Shown: in pieces, positions 1 to 8,011 of the stretch
Numbering within the stretch: the first letter of the stretch is position 1
How the letters are laid out: each line of letters begins with the position of its first letter
Assembly (NCBI GenBank): GCA_965203375.1
Contig: OZ241886.1
Location: 682,001 to 746,000 of the forward strand
DNA from: CATQHS01 sp965203375
GTDB taxonomy: Bacteria; Actinomycetota; Acidimicrobiia; Acidimicrobiales; Aldehydirespiratoraceae
Direction: 5' to 3'
DNA length: 64,000 bases
The notes under the pieces: model-generated
What the model was told of the DNA's origin: nothing
Database searches by the model: none
The model's input: only the letters and a program-made list of their open reading frames with translations
Translations under genes and position numbers: made by a program

Positions 1-140
1 TCGTCGAGCAGGGCGACCCGGCCCGGGTGCTGACCCCCGATACCATCGCTGAGCACTTCGACGCCTCCGTCCGGGTGATCGAGGACGCCCACGGCCCCGT
101 CATCGTTCCGCTGGCCCGCGACCGCAGGGAGAGACCATGA
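1..140 (+). CDS. ABC transporter ATP-binding protein, C-terminal fragment
   Basis: Only the last 45 codons are inside the window. They read in frame to a TGA and include VLTPDTIAEHFDASVRVI, which resembles the C-terminal tail of FecE/BtuD-type ATPases that import iron-siderophores or cobalamin. The nucleotide-binding motifs lie upstream of the window, so the substrate cannot be read. The stop overlaps the next ATG as ATGA, so the gene is translationally coupled to cobO. That neighbour favours cobalamin or corrinoid uptake, but this is inference. Confidence 0.6.
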   Translation, partial: VEQGDPARVLTPDTIAEHFDASVRVIEDAHGPVIVPLARDRRERP

Positions 141-832
141 GCCCCGCCCCGCCCCCCGACCCCGATTCGCCGCCGACCGAGGACCCGTCTTCCGATCCGA
201 GTTCGCCGCCGACCGAGGACCCGTCTTCCGATCCGAGTTCGCCGCCGACCGAGGACCCGTCTTCCGATCCGAGTTCGCCGCCGACCGAGGACCCCCGCCC
301 TCCGGGAATGCGGACGGCCCGGAGCCTGGTGCTGGTCAACACCGGGGAAGGCAAGGGCAAGTCCACCGCCGCCTTCGGGGTGGCGCTGCGGGCCCGGGCC
401 CGGGCCTGGCCGGTGGCGGTGGTCCAGTTCCTCAAGTCCGACGATTGGGTCACCGGGGAGCAGCTCATGGCCGAGAGCCTCGGCATCGACTTCTGGTCGC
501 TGGGGGAGGGCTTCACCTGGGACAGCGACGACCTGGGCCGCGACCAGGCCGTGGCCGCCGAGGCCTGGCGCCACGGCCGGGCGGTGATCTCCGCCGGGGA
601 GCATCGCCTGGTGGTGCTCGACGAGATCACCTACCCGGTGAACTGGGGCTGGATCGACGCCGCCGAGGTGGCCGAGGCCGTCGAGGGCCGCCCCTCCGGC
701 GTCTCGGTGGTGATGACCGGCCGGGACGCCCCGGACTGGATGGTCGGCCTGGCCGACACGGTGACGGAGATGCGCAAGGTCAAGCATCCCTACGATTCGG
801 GGGTGGTGGCCAAGAAGGGCATCGATTTCTGA
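137..832 (+). CDS. cobO: Cob(I)yrinic acid a,c-diamide adenosyltransferase
   Basis: Transfers the adenosyl group of ATP to Co(I) corrinoids in adenosylcobalamin synthesis or salvage (CobO/CobA/BtuR family, cytoplasmic). A P-loop NTGEGKGKST lies at residues 68-77, and the family motif VVLDEITYP follows near residue 157. The core from about residue 60 to the end has normal family length. Unusually, residues 11-53 are a proline/serine/acid repeat (SPPTEDPSSDPS, three full copies plus a partial) encoded by a 36-base tandem repeat. The ATG at 137 overlaps the upstream transporter stop. An internal ATG at 308 would give a repeat-free protein of ordinary size and could be the real or a second start. 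Confidence 0.9.
   Translation: MSPAPPPDPDSPPTEDPSSDPSSPPTEDPSSDPSSPPTEDPSSDPSSPPTEDPRPPGMRTARSLVLVNTGEGKGKSTAAFGVALRARARAWPVAVVQFLKSDDWVTGEQLMAESLGIDFWSLGEGFTWDSDDLGRDQAVAAEAWRHGRAVISAGEHRLVVLDEITYPVNWGWIDAAEVAEAVEGRPSGVSVVMTGRDAPDWMVGLADTVTEMRKVKHPYDSGVVAKKGIDF
167..294 (+). repeat. 36-base tandem repeat in the 5' end of cobO
   Basis: Units start at 167, 203, 239 and 275. The first three are complete and identical by eye, and the fourth stops after 20 bases. Each encodes SPPTEDPSSDPS, so the reading frame is kept whatever the copy number. The near-perfect identity suggests recent expansion by slippage. Confidence 0.95.
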
Positions 833-882
833 GGGCCGCGGATTTCTTGCCCGAAGGCTGCGGATCAAAGGCGGGATGAGAG

Positions 883-1614
883 ATGTGCGGCAGGTACGTG
901 TCGGCCACGCCCCCCGACGAGCTGGCCCGGTACTTCGGGGCCGAGCCCTCCGAGCCCGAGTCTCGGATCGGGCCCAGCCACAACGTGGCCCCCACCCAGG
1001 CTGTGTACGCCGTCTTCGAGAGCGACGGCGCCCGCAGGCTTGACGCCTTCCACTGGGGGCTGGTGCCGTTCTGGGCCAAGACCCCCGGCATCGGGTCCAA
1101 GATGATCAACGCCCGGGCCGAGACCCTGGCCTCCAGCAACGCCTACCGGCGGCCCTTCGCCCGGCGGCGCTGCCTCATTCCCGCCGACGGCTTCTACGAA
1201 TGGACCCGGCCGCCCGGCGCCGCCCGCAAGCAGCCGGTGTACGTCAGCCGCGCCGACGGCGAGCCCTTCGCCTTCGCCGGCCTGTGGGAGGTCTGGAAGG
1301 ACCGGGATCTCCCCGACGACGAAGATGAAGCGGCCCCCGGGCTATACTCCTGCACCATCGTCACCGGAGAGCCCAACTCCAAAATGGCCGAGTTCCACCA
1401 CCGGATGCCGGTGATCCTGCCCCCGAGCGCCTGGGATGCGTGGCTGGACCGCGACAACCGCGACACCGGCGAACTGGAGCGCCTGCTGATCCCGGCCCCC
1501 AGCGGCCTGCTGCGCATCCACCCGGTGTCGCGGGCGGTGAACAGCGTCCGCAACAACGGCCCCCACCTCATCGACGAGGCTGCCTGGGACGAGCAGCCCC
1601 AGTTGGGGGCATAG
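883..1614 (+). CDS. SRAP-family abasic-site crosslinking protein (YedK/HMCES-like)
   Basis: SOS response-associated peptidase family. Members crosslink covalently to abasic sites in single-stranded DNA through the cysteine exposed after loss of the initiator Met. Visible hallmarks are MCGRYV at the start (Cys2), the INARAET loop, FYEW with the conserved Glu, and EFHHRMPVIL with the catalytic His. The length of 243 residues is typical. A purine-rich GGCGGG stretch sits about eight bases upstream of the ATG. It follows cobO by 50 bases on the same strand with no obvious functional link. No LexA-box-like GAAC-N4-GTTC was found upstream. Confidence 0.93.
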   Translation: MCGRYVSATPPDELARYFGAEPSEPESRIGPSHNVAPTQAVYAVFESDGARRLDAFHWGLVPFWAKTPGIGSKMINARAETLASSNAYRRPFARRRCLIPADGFYEWTRPPGAARKQPVYVSRADGEPFAFAGLWEVWKDRDLPDDEDEAAPGLYSCTIVTGEPNSKMAEFHHRMPVILPPSAWDAWLDRDNRDTGELERLLIPAPSGLLRIHPVSRAVNSVRNNGPHLIDEAAWDEQPQLGA

Positions 1615-1674
1615 CGCCAAAGAGAAGGACCGGGGCGCCGCTCACGGGTGCTCAGGGCTGTCCGGGGCCGGTGT

Positions 1675-1680
1675 TACGGT
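1675..1680 (+). promoter_or_regulatory. Possible -10 element (TACGGT) of the solitary methyltransferase
   Basis: TACGGT fits the TANNNT pattern seen at many genes here. Transcription would begin near 1687, leaving a roughly 27-base leader with a GGGAG purine patch before the ATG at 1714. No -35 element is recognisable. Confidence 0.35.
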
Positions 1681-1713
1681 GACCTCCAACTGCGGCACGG
1701 GAGTGGTCTGGGC

Positions 1714-4674
1714 ATGGCGCGTACTTCGGAGAAGGCGTTCAACGGGCTGCTCGCGCAGGCATTGGATCGCAGACACCCGCGCTGGGACGTGAACGCGGAG
1801 CAGACGGGAGTGGTCGCCGGCTCCGCGGGCCGATCCCCCGACATAGTGGTCACGCCCCATGGAGGCGCCGTCGGAACGCCGGTGGTGATCGAGACGGAAT
1901 ATGCCCCGGCTCGGACGGTGGAGCAAGACGCCGAGCGGCGCCTCGGCCTGGTGCTGGCCGATTCGGGCCGGGTCGTGGAGCAGGTGGTGGCGCTGTCGGC
2001 GCCGGCGGAGTTGCGGGCGGCGAACCAGCCGGATCTGCCTGAAGCCATCGAGGGCGCCGAGTACCGGTATCGGCTGGTGACCCGCCACGGCGACGACGAG
2101 AGCGCGGCGTGGTTCCCGGAGTCGGGGTGGCTCACCGGGTCGGTCGACGACTTGGCCGGGCTGTGCGAACAGATCGCGACCAACGAGATGGTGATACAAA
2201 AAGCGGCCGACGAGATGGAGCTGACCGTCTCCGCCGTCAGCCGGACGCTCGCCAAAGCGGTCGCGGACACACCGCATGTGCTGAGCGACATAGCCGAGGC
2301 GCTGCACTTGGAGACTTCGCCGCAAACCACCCGCATCGGCGTGACGATGATCGCCAACGCATTGGTGTTCCAGTTGGCCATAGAGGGGGATGCCGACCCC
2401 GACACCGGATGGCGGGTTCCCGGCCCCAACCAGGGTGACACGCAGGCTCAGGTGTTGGAGAACTGGGAGAGGATTCGCGACATCAACTACTGGCCGATCT
2501 TTTACACCGCCTACGGGGTGCTCGACAAGATGCCCCAAGTTGTGGCCCAGACCGGTGTGCTGCTTCCGCTGACAAGAATGGCTCAGTCGTTGGCCGGGTA
2601 CGGCACCGTGTCCACATCAGACATGGCCGGGCAGATGTTCGGCAAGCTGATCGCCGACCGCAAGTTCCTGGCCACCTTCTACACCCGGCGAGAGTCGTCC
2701 CGGCTGCTGGCGGAGCTGGCCGTGGCGCGGATGCCGGTCGATGACTGGTCGGACCGGGAGCGGGTGGGTTCGCTGAAGGTCGCCGACCTGGCGTGCGGGA
2801 CCGGGGCGCTGCTGGCCGCGGCCTATGACCGGATGGCGTCCAGGGTGCGCAGAGCCGGCGCCGACGACGAAGACCTGCATCCGGCCATGATGGAGAACGT
2901 CATGGTCGGCGCGGACATCATGCCCGCCGCAGTGCATCTCACCTGCACGTCGCTGTCAGCGCTGCACCCGCGGAAATGGTATAAGCGGTCCGGGGTGCAT
3001 CTGATGCCCTACGGCCGCGTCGCCGCCCGAGACGACCGGGGCGCTCAGATCAGGATCGGGTCGCTGGAGCTTCTGCAGCAGTACTACCAGCAGACGAACT
3101 ACCTGGACACGGGCGATGTGACGGTCATGCCGTCCGGGGAAGCGAAGGACGCCGAGGACCAGAAGGACGAGAAGGTCGAGGCGTGGTCGGTGGTCGTTCA
3201 CGACACCGCCGATCTGGTGATAATGAACCCGCCGTTCACCCGGCCAACCAATCACAAGACGGCTGCCGCTCAAGGCGTCCCCGTTCCGTCGTTTGCCGGG
3301 TTCGGCACCGACGAAGATGAGCAGAGGCTCATGGCCGCCCGGCTCGAAGAGCTCAGCCCGGACCGATCGGTGGGTCACGGCAACGTCGGGCTGGCCTCCA
3401 ATTTCCTCGATCTGGCCCATAAGAAGGTCAAACCGGGCGGGACCATCGCCTTTGTGCTGCCCCTGACAGTGGTGTCGGGGGCCGACTGGGCCAAAGCCAG
3501 GAAGCTTCTGACCGAGCACTACAAGGACATCTGCGTGGTGGCCATCTCATCGGTCGGCGCTACGGATGCCGCCTTCTCAGCCGACACCGGGATGGCCGAA
3601 GCGCTGATCATCGCCACTCGGCGGAAATCAGGCGAGCCGCAGACCGATGAAACCCTGTGGATAACATTGAAGAACCGTCCGGCCAACCCGGTTGAAGCCG
3701 TGGAAGCGGCCCGCCGAATCGCCGCCCTTAGCCCAGAAGAACGATCGGCTGGACCCCTTTACATAGGTGACGCCGAGGCCGGGAGCTTCGCCCACACCAG
3801 CCTCTCCGGGGGGGCCGGCTATGTCGGTCTGATCGAGTCCGGCCTGGCCGACTGCGGCGAGGCCATGGCCGCGGGGCGACTGTGGCTGCCCCGTCTGCAC
3901 GACGTGCCAGGCGCCGCTCTGGTCAACCTGAAGGAACTGGGCGACCGCGGCCCGTATCACCTCGACATCCGGGCCCGGCCGCCCCGCGGCCCGTTCGACG
4001 TGGTGAAAACGACGGCATGGAAGGCCGCCGAATACCCGATGCTGTGGGCTCACAACGCCGGACGCGAAACCCGGCTGATCGTAGAACCGGACCGCAAGGG
4101 CAGGATCCGAGACGGCATGGACGCCAAAGCCAAGAAGATCTGGGACACCCGGTCGCGGCTGCACTTCACTCTTGACTTCCGGCTCAACTCTCAGCCCCTC
4201 GCCGCCTGCTTCACGCCGGTCCGGTGCATCGGCGGCCGGGCGTGGCCCAGCTTCAGGATGCAGAAACCGGAATGGGAGCCCGCGGTTCTGTCCTGGGCCA
4301 ACACCACGCTGGGTCTGGTCGCGTTCTGGTGGCTCGGCTCCCGCCAGCAGCGAGGGCGATCGGTGCTGTCAGTCACCCGCCTCCCGGATCTGCCGGTCCT
4401 CGACCCCCGGGCCCTGACCGCGGCCCAACTAGATCAAGCCCAAGCCGTCTTCGACCGGTTCAAAGACGAAGAGTTCCTGCCCGCCAACGAGGCCTACCGC
4501 GACCCGACCCGCATATCGCTCGACCGCGCCGTTTTGATCGACGTGCTCGGACTGCACCGCGCCGCCGACGTCGACGAGAGCGAGATCACCGAATCGATGG
4601 CCGTCCTGCGCGAGCAGTGGTGCCGGGAGCCTTCAGTCCACGGCGGCAAGCACACCCAGCCCCCGCAGGACTGA
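1714..4674 (+). CDS. Large N6-adenine-type DNA methyltransferase, possibly with an N-terminal nuclease-like domain
   Basis: A 986-residue SAM-dependent DNA methyltransferase. Motif I (ADLACGTGALL) is near residue 356 and motif IV NPPF near 504, so the fold is the gamma-class N6_Mtase/Eco57I type. The C-terminal ~350 residues probably hold the target recognition domain. Residues 42-63 read PDIVV, then VVIETEY, which vaguely resembles the core of a PD-(D/E)xK nuclease, but the usual Lys is not evident. No separate restriction or specificity gene is adjacent. It may therefore be a type IIG-like single-chain enzyme, a BREX PglX-like enzyme or an orphan methyltransferase. I prefer the ATG at 1714 (MARTSEKAF). 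An open frame to 1648 exists but its 22 extra residues look non-coding. Confidence 0.8.
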   Translation: MARTSEKAFNGLLAQALDRRHPRWDVNAEQTGVVAGSAGRSPDIVVTPHGGAVGTPVVIETEYAPARTVEQDAERRLGLVLADSGRVVEQVVALSAPAELRAANQPDLPEAIEGAEYRYRLVTRHGDDESAAWFPESGWLTGSVDDLAGLCEQIATNEMVIQKAADEMELTVSAVSRTLAKAVADTPHVLSDIAEALHLETSPQTTRIGVTMIANALVFQLAIEGDADPDTGWRVPGPNQGDTQAQVLENWERIRDINYWPIFYTAYGVLDKMPQVVAQTGVLLPLTRMAQSLAGYGTVSTSDMAGQMFGKLIADRKFLATFYTRRESSRLLAELAVARMPVDDWSDRERVGSLKVADLACGTGALLAAAYDRMASRVRRAGADDEDLHPAMMENVMVGADIMPAAVHLTCTSLSALHPRKWYKRSGVHLMPYGRVAARDDRGAQIRIGSLELLQQYYQQTNYLDTGDVTVMPSGEAKDAEDQKDEKVEAWSVVVHDTADLVIMNPPFTRPTNHKTAAAQGVPVPSFAGFGTDEDEQRLMAARLEELSPDRSVGHGNVGLASNFLDLAHKKVKPGGTIAFVLPLTVVSGADWAKARKLLTEHYKDICVVAISSVGATDAAFSADTGMAEALIIATRRKSGEPQTDETLWITLKNRPANPVEAVEAARRIAALSPEERSAGPLYIGDAEAGSFAHTSLSGGAGYVGLIESGLADCGEAMAAGRLWLPRLHDVPGAALVNLKELGDRGPYHLDIRARPPRGPFDVVKTTAWKAAEYPMLWAHNAGRETRLIVEPDRKGRIRDGMDAKAKKIWDTRSRLHFTLDFRLNSQPLAACFTPVRCIGGRAWPSFRMQKPEWEPAVLSWANTTLGLVAFWWLGSRQQRGRSVLSVTRLPDLPVLDPRALTAAQLDQAQAVFDRFKDEEFLPANEAYRDPTRISLDRAVLIDVLGLHRAADVDESEITESMAVLREQWCREPSVHGGKHTQPPQD

Positions 4675-4694
4675 CCCGGCGAGCCCGCGGCCGA

Positions 4695-5096
4695 TCAGTC
4701 CCGGCTCAGCTCGGCTCGCAGCCTCTCGGCCAGCTCGTCGAGGTCGTCGGGGTCGGGGTCGGGGTCGGCTTGGGCGAAGTCGAGGTGCTGCATCCCCTCC
4801 ATCGGCACCACATGGACGTGGACGTGGGGCACCTCGAAGCCGGCGATCATCAGCCCCACCCGGGCCGGGGACAGCACCTCCTGCTGGGCCGCGGCCACCC
4901 GGTGGGCCACCCGGGTGAGGTGGGCGACGGTGTCGGGGTCGAGGTCAACCCAGTGGTCGATCTCGGCTCGGGGCACCACCAGCACGTGGCCCCGGCTCAG
5001 GGGCCGGACGTCGAGGAAGGCGACGCAGACGTCGTCGCCCCACACCATCCGGGCCGGGATCTCGCCGTCGATTATGCGGGTGAAGATGGAGGCCAT
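4695..5096 (-). CDS. HIT-family nucleotide-binding hydrolase
   Basis: A 133-residue histidine-triad protein of the HINT/protein kinase C inhibitor type, which hydrolyses nucleoside phosphoramidates or related adenylated compounds. It starts MASIFTRIIDGEIPA and has the triad PHVHVHVVP near residue 90. The C-terminus is rich in DPDPDPDD. The open frame runs upstream to 5207. The ATG at 5096 is chosen because homologues begin at this MASIF segment and a TACGAT -10 element lies six bases before it, predicting a leaderless mRNA. It is divergent from pgsA with only 46 bases between the starts. Confidence 0.9.
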   Translation of the reverse strand: MASIFTRIIDGEIPARMVWGDDVCVAFLDVRPLSRGHVLVVPRAEIDHWVDLDPDTVAHLTRVAHRVAAAQQEVLSPARVGLMIAGFEVPHVHVHVVPMEGMQHLDFAQADPDPDPDDLDELAERLRAELSRD

Positions 5097-5102
5097 GGCC
5101 CG

Positions 5103-5108
5103 ATCGTA
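5103..5108 (-). promoter_or_regulatory. Leaderless-type -10 element of the HIT gene
   Basis: Read on the minus strand this is TACGAT, with six bases to the ATG at 5096. Transcription should begin at or next to the start codon. Confidence 0.5.
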
Positions 5109-5129
5109 GAGCCCGACCGGCCCCGACCG

Positions 5130-5135
5130 TAGGCT
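5130..5135 (+). promoter_or_regulatory. Leaderless-type -10 element of pgsA
   Basis: TAGGCT lies seven bases before the ATG at 5143. Together with the HIT element it forms a compact divergent promoter. No clear -35 box is visible. Confidence 0.55.
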
Positions 5136-5142
5136 CGGGCCG

Positions 5143-5829
5143 ATGGACGCCGCTTCCGACCCCCGGCCCCCGGGCCTGTTCGAGGACCGGATCTGGACGG
5201 TGCCCAACCTGATCTCGCTGGCCCGGCTGGCCTGCGTGCCGTGGTTCCTGTGGCTCCTGTTCGCTCAGGGCGACCGCTGGGGGGCGGCCCTGGTGTGGGG
5301 CGCGGTGGGGGCCACCGACTGGCTGGACGGGTGGTGGGCCCGCCGCTTCGGCTCGGTCAGCGAACTGGGCAAGCTGCTCGACCCGACCGCCGACCGGGTG
5401 GCGCTCATCGTCGGCGTGTTCGCGGTCGGGCTCGACGGCTCGGTGCCCTGGTGGCTGGTGATCGCGGCCGGGCTGCGGGAGGTGCTGGTGGCCGGGGCGG
5501 CCCTGGTGCTGGGCGCCCTGGGGGCCCGGCGGATCGACGTCACCTGGTGGGGCAAGTGCGCCACCTTCGGGCTCTACTGCTCGTTCCCGCTGCTGCTGGC
5601 CGGCGCGTCCGACGTGGCCGCGGCCGGCGGGTTCCGGGTCGCCGGGTGGGTGTTCGCGGCGCCGTCGCTGGTTCTCAGCTACTTCTCGGCGGTCCAGTAC
5701 GTTCCGCTGAGCCGGCGGGCCCTGCGGGAGGGCCGGGCCGCGAGGGCCGACCGCTCCGACGGCCCGGAATCGCCCGATGCAGACGCCGTCTGCGAGCCGC
5801 CCCGTGACTGGCCGGTGAGATCGGAGTAA
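5143..5829 (+). CDS. CDP-alcohol phosphatidyltransferase (PgsA2-like)
   Basis: Membrane enzyme that moves a phosphatidyl group from CDP-diacylglycerol to an alcohol such as glycerol phosphate, in phospholipid synthesis. The family signature DxxDGxxAR-x8-GxxxDxxxD is present at about residues 66-88 (DWLDGWWAR ... GKLLDPTADR). Around five to six hydrophobic segments follow. The location just before gcvH and a garA-like gene matches pgsA2 (Rv1822) of M. tuberculosis, so that paralogue is the likely orthologue. The acceptor alcohol cannot be told from sequence. The last ~25 residues are hydrophilic and probably variable. Confidence 0.88.
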   Translation: MDAASDPRPPGLFEDRIWTVPNLISLARLACVPWFLWLLFAQGDRWGAALVWGAVGATDWLDGWWARRFGSVSELGKLLDPTADRVALIVGVFAVGLDGSVPWWLVIAAGLREVLVAGAALVLGALGARRIDVTWWGKCATFGLYCSFPLLLAGASDVAAAGGFRVAGWVFAAPSLVLSYFSAVQYVPLSRRALREGRAARADRSDGPESPDADAVCEPPRDWPVRSE

Positions 5830-5832
5830 GTT
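5827..5832 (+). promoter_or_regulatory. Leaderless-type -10 element of gcvH
   Basis: TAAGTT begins on the pgsA stop codon (TAA) and lies seven bases before the gcvH ATG. gcvH can therefore have its own start of transcription despite following pgsA closely. Confidence 0.45.
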
Positions 5833-5839
5833 TTCGTCC

Positions 5840-6220
5840 ATGAACGTGCCCGAGAACCTGCGCTACTCCTCCGACCACGAGTGGGCCCTGGCGGACGGTG
5901 ACGCCGTGAGGGTGGGGATCACCGACTACGCCCAGGACGCCCTGGGCGACGTCGTGTACGTCGATCTCCCCGAGGTGGGCGCCCGGCTGGAACAGGGGTC
6001 GTCGTTCGGGGAGGTGGAGTCGACCAAATCGGTGTCGGATCTCTACGCCCCGGTGACCGGGACTGTGACCGAGGTCAACCAGGAGCTGGCCGACGCCCCC
6101 GAGCGGCTCAACGAGGACCCCTACGGCGAGGGCTGGATCTGCGTGATAGCCCCCGACGACGCCGACCAGATCGACGGCCTGCTCGACGCCGGCGCCTACC
6201 GGTCCCTGATCGGGGGCTGA
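5840..6220 (+). CDS. gcvH: Glycine cleavage system H protein
   Basis: The lipoyl-carrying shuttle of glycine cleavage: it receives the aminomethyl group from GcvP and passes it to GcvT. The lipoylated lysine is Lys63 in EVESTKSVSDLYAPVTG. The length of 126 residues and the start NVPENLRYSSDHEWA are textbook. It heads a tight run gcvH-garA-merR-hpt and shares the window with gcvT and gcvP, which are not next to it. No lipoamide dehydrogenase of the L-protein type is present; the oxidoreductase at 21-22.7 kb is mycothione reductase. Confidence 0.97.
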   Translation: MNVPENLRYSSDHEWALADGDAVRVGITDYAQDALGDVVYVDLPEVGARLEQGSSFGEVESTKSVSDLYAPVTGTVTEVNQELADAPERLNEDPYGEGWICVIAPDDADQIDGLLDAGAYRSLIGG

Positions 6221-6225
6221 TCGCG

Positions 6226-6564
6226 GTGACGGCCGAAGTCGACCGGTCGGGGTTCGGTCCCCGCGACGGCCTGTTCGTGGTCACCCAGGGGGCCAAGGCC
6301 GGCGCCCGCTACGCCCTCGACGCCGACCTCGTCTCGGTGGGCCGGCACCCCCGCAGCGACATCTTCCTCGACGACATAACCGTGTCCCGGCTTCACGCCG
6401 AGGTCAGCCGGGACGAGGCCCGCTACCGGATCCGCGACGTGGGGTCGCTCAACGGCACCTACCTGAACCGCCAGCTTGTGGACAGCGCCGAGCTCAACGA
6501 CGGTGACGAGGTGCAGATCGGTAAGTTCAAGCTCGTGTTCGTTCACGGAGCGGCCGATGGATAG
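6226..6564 (+). CDS. FHA-domain protein, GarA/OdhI-like
   Basis: A phosphothreonine-binding FHA domain fills most of the 112 residues: VGRHPRSDIFLDD, TVSRLHAEV, GSLNGTYLN and DGDEVQIGKFKLVF match the GarA core closely. GarA binds and restrains 2-oxoglutarate dehydrogenase, glutamate dehydrogenase and glutamate synthase, linking nitrogen and carbon flow. Position between gcvH and a MerR gene is exactly that of garA (Rv1827). It starts at GTG, five bases after the gcvH stop. The N-terminal tail is only about 15 residues and lacks the ETTSVF phosphorylation motif that switches GarA off, so its control must differ. Confidence 0.88.
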   Translation: MTAEVDRSGFGPRDGLFVVTQGAKAGARYALDADLVSVGRHPRSDIFLDDITVSRLHAEVSRDEARYRIRDVGSLNGTYLNRQLVDSAELNDGDEVQIGKFKLVFVHGAADG

Positions 6565-7276
6565 CCCGCCGAGCGGAGGCCACTACTCGATCGGCGAGGT
6601 GGTCTCGCTGCTGGGGGAGGAGCACCCCGAGCTCACCATCTCCAAGATCCGGTTCTTGGAGAACGAGGGGCTGCTCGAGCCGGAGCGGACCCCGTCGGGC
6701 TACCGGCGGTTCTACAAGGGCGACGTGGAGCGCCTCCGCTGGATACTCACCCAGCAGCGCGACCACCAGATGCCGCTGAAGGTGATCCGGCGGAAGATCC
6801 AGGAGTGGGGGGCCGCTTCGGCCGCCGAGCCGGCTGGCGGCGCCGACGGGTCCGGCGAGCCCGACTCTGACCCCCGGCGCGCCGACGGCCGACAGCCGGT
6901 GGAGGGGTCGGTCAGCCTCACCACGGCCGAGCTGTCGGCCGCGGCCAACGCCGGCGCCGAGCTGATAGGGGCGCTGGTCCGGTTCGGGCTGATCAGGGGC
7001 CGCGATACCGCGGCGGGGACCATCTTCGACCACGAGGCCCTCATCGTGGCCCGAGCGGCCAGCGCCTTCGCCGAGCGGGGGGTGGAGGCCCGCCACCTGC
7101 GCATGTTCAAGATCGCGGTGGAGCGGGAGTCGGGCCTGTACGAGCAGATCCTGGCCCCGCTGATCCTCAGGGGGCGCAACGACGAGGCCGGCGCCGAGCT
7201 GTCCGAGCTGGTGAATCTGGCCGAGACCATCAGGCGCTCGCTGCTGCGCCGCATCCTCGGACCCCGCCTCGGCTGA
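6557..7276 (+). CDS. MerR-family transcriptional regulator (Rv1828-like)
   Basis: 239 residues. An N-terminal winged-helix MerR domain (HYSIGEVVSLL ... ISKIRFLENEGLL ... GYRRFYKGDVERLRWI) spans about residues 9-80. A low-complexity Ala/Gly/Asp linker follows, then a helical C-terminal half. There is no Cys-rich metal site, so the ligand is unknown. The ATG overlaps the end of the FHA gene by eight bases (ATGGATAG), so the pair is coupled. Gene order places it as the Rv1828 orthologue. An open frame starting at 6476 lies inside the FHA gene and is rejected as the start. Confidence 0.88.
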   Translation: MDSPPSGGHYSIGEVVSLLGEEHPELTISKIRFLENEGLLEPERTPSGYRRFYKGDVERLRWILTQQRDHQMPLKVIRRKIQEWGAASAAEPAGGADGSGEPDSDPRRADGRQPVEGSVSLTTAELSAAANAGAELIGALVRFGLIRGRDTAAGTIFDHEALIVARAASAFAERGVEARHLRMFKIAVERESGLYEQILAPLILRGRNDEAGAELSELVNLAETIRRSLLRRILGPRLG

Positions 7277-7283
7277 GGAGGCC

Positions 7284-7868
7284 GTGGCTTCGGGCGCCGG
7301 CCCCGGGGCGGCCGGACCCAGGGTTCTGGTGTCGGCCGAGCGGATCGACGCCATCGTCGAGAGGCTGGCGGCCGAGCTGTCGGCCCGGTACTCCGACGGG
7401 GTGGTGCTGGTCGGGGTGCTGAGGGGCAGCGTGCTGTTCCTCGCCGACCTGGTCCGGTCCATGGACGCCGACGTCCACGTCGATTTCCTGGCCATCACCC
7501 CCTACACCCGGGGCACCGGCCGGGTCCGGCTGCTGAAGGACCTCGACGGCGACATCGCCGGCCGGGACGTGGTGATCGTCGAGGACATCGTCGACACCGG
7601 GCTCACCGCCGCCTTCCTCCGGTCGGAGCTTCAGCGGCGCTCTCCCCGCTCGGTGGCGGTGTGCACCCTGCTGGACCGGCCCGCCCGGCGGGTGGTGCCG
7701 GTGCCGCTCGACTACGTGGGGGCCGAGGTGCCCGACGCCTTCGTGATCGGCTACGGCCTCGACTACGAGGGCCGCTACCGCAACCTGCGGCTGGTGGCCG
7801 CCGCCGACCCCGACCTGCTGGCCGCCGACCCCGATGTGTACGTGAGCAGCCTCCACCGGGGCGCGTGA
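7284..7868 (+). CDS. hpt: Hypoxanthine phosphoribosyltransferase-like protein
   Basis: Purine salvage enzyme family using PRPP to make IMP or GMP. The PRPP-binding loop VVIVEDIVDTGLT is near residue 95, the GVLRGSVLFLADL substrate loop near 43, and the C-terminal base-binding segment PDAFVIGYGLDY followed by YRNL near 150. Length (194) is normal. Start is GTG, with GAGGAG about five bases upstream and only seven bases after the MerR stop, so it is in the same operon. It is inserted relative to the M. tuberculosis gene order. Confidence 0.87.
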   Translation: MASGAGPGAAGPRVLVSAERIDAIVERLAAELSARYSDGVVLVGVLRGSVLFLADLVRSMDADVHVDFLAITPYTRGTGRVRLLKDLDGDIAGRDVVIVEDIVDTGLTAAFLRSELQRRSPRSVAVCTLLDRPARRVVPVPLDYVGAEVPDAFVIGYGLDYEGRYRNLRLVAAADPDLLAADPDVYVSSLHRGA

Positions 7869-7999
7869 CACCGCAACGCCCGGCGGCGCTGGGTTTGCAT
7901 CGGCTGGCGCGGCCTCCACGGGCGCGGGATGGCATTCGGCTGGTGCCGCCTTTGCCGCGGGCGACCTCGATTGGCGTGCGCGGGCTGGGCGGGTCCGTT

Positions 8000-8005
8000 T
8001 AGGCT
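8000..8005 (+). promoter_or_regulatory. Leaderless-type -10 element of the bifunctional nuclease gene
   Basis: TAGGCT, six bases before the GTG at 8012. The 144 bases between hpt and this gene hold nothing else I recognise. Confidence 0.55.
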
Positions 8006-8011
8006 GGGCCC

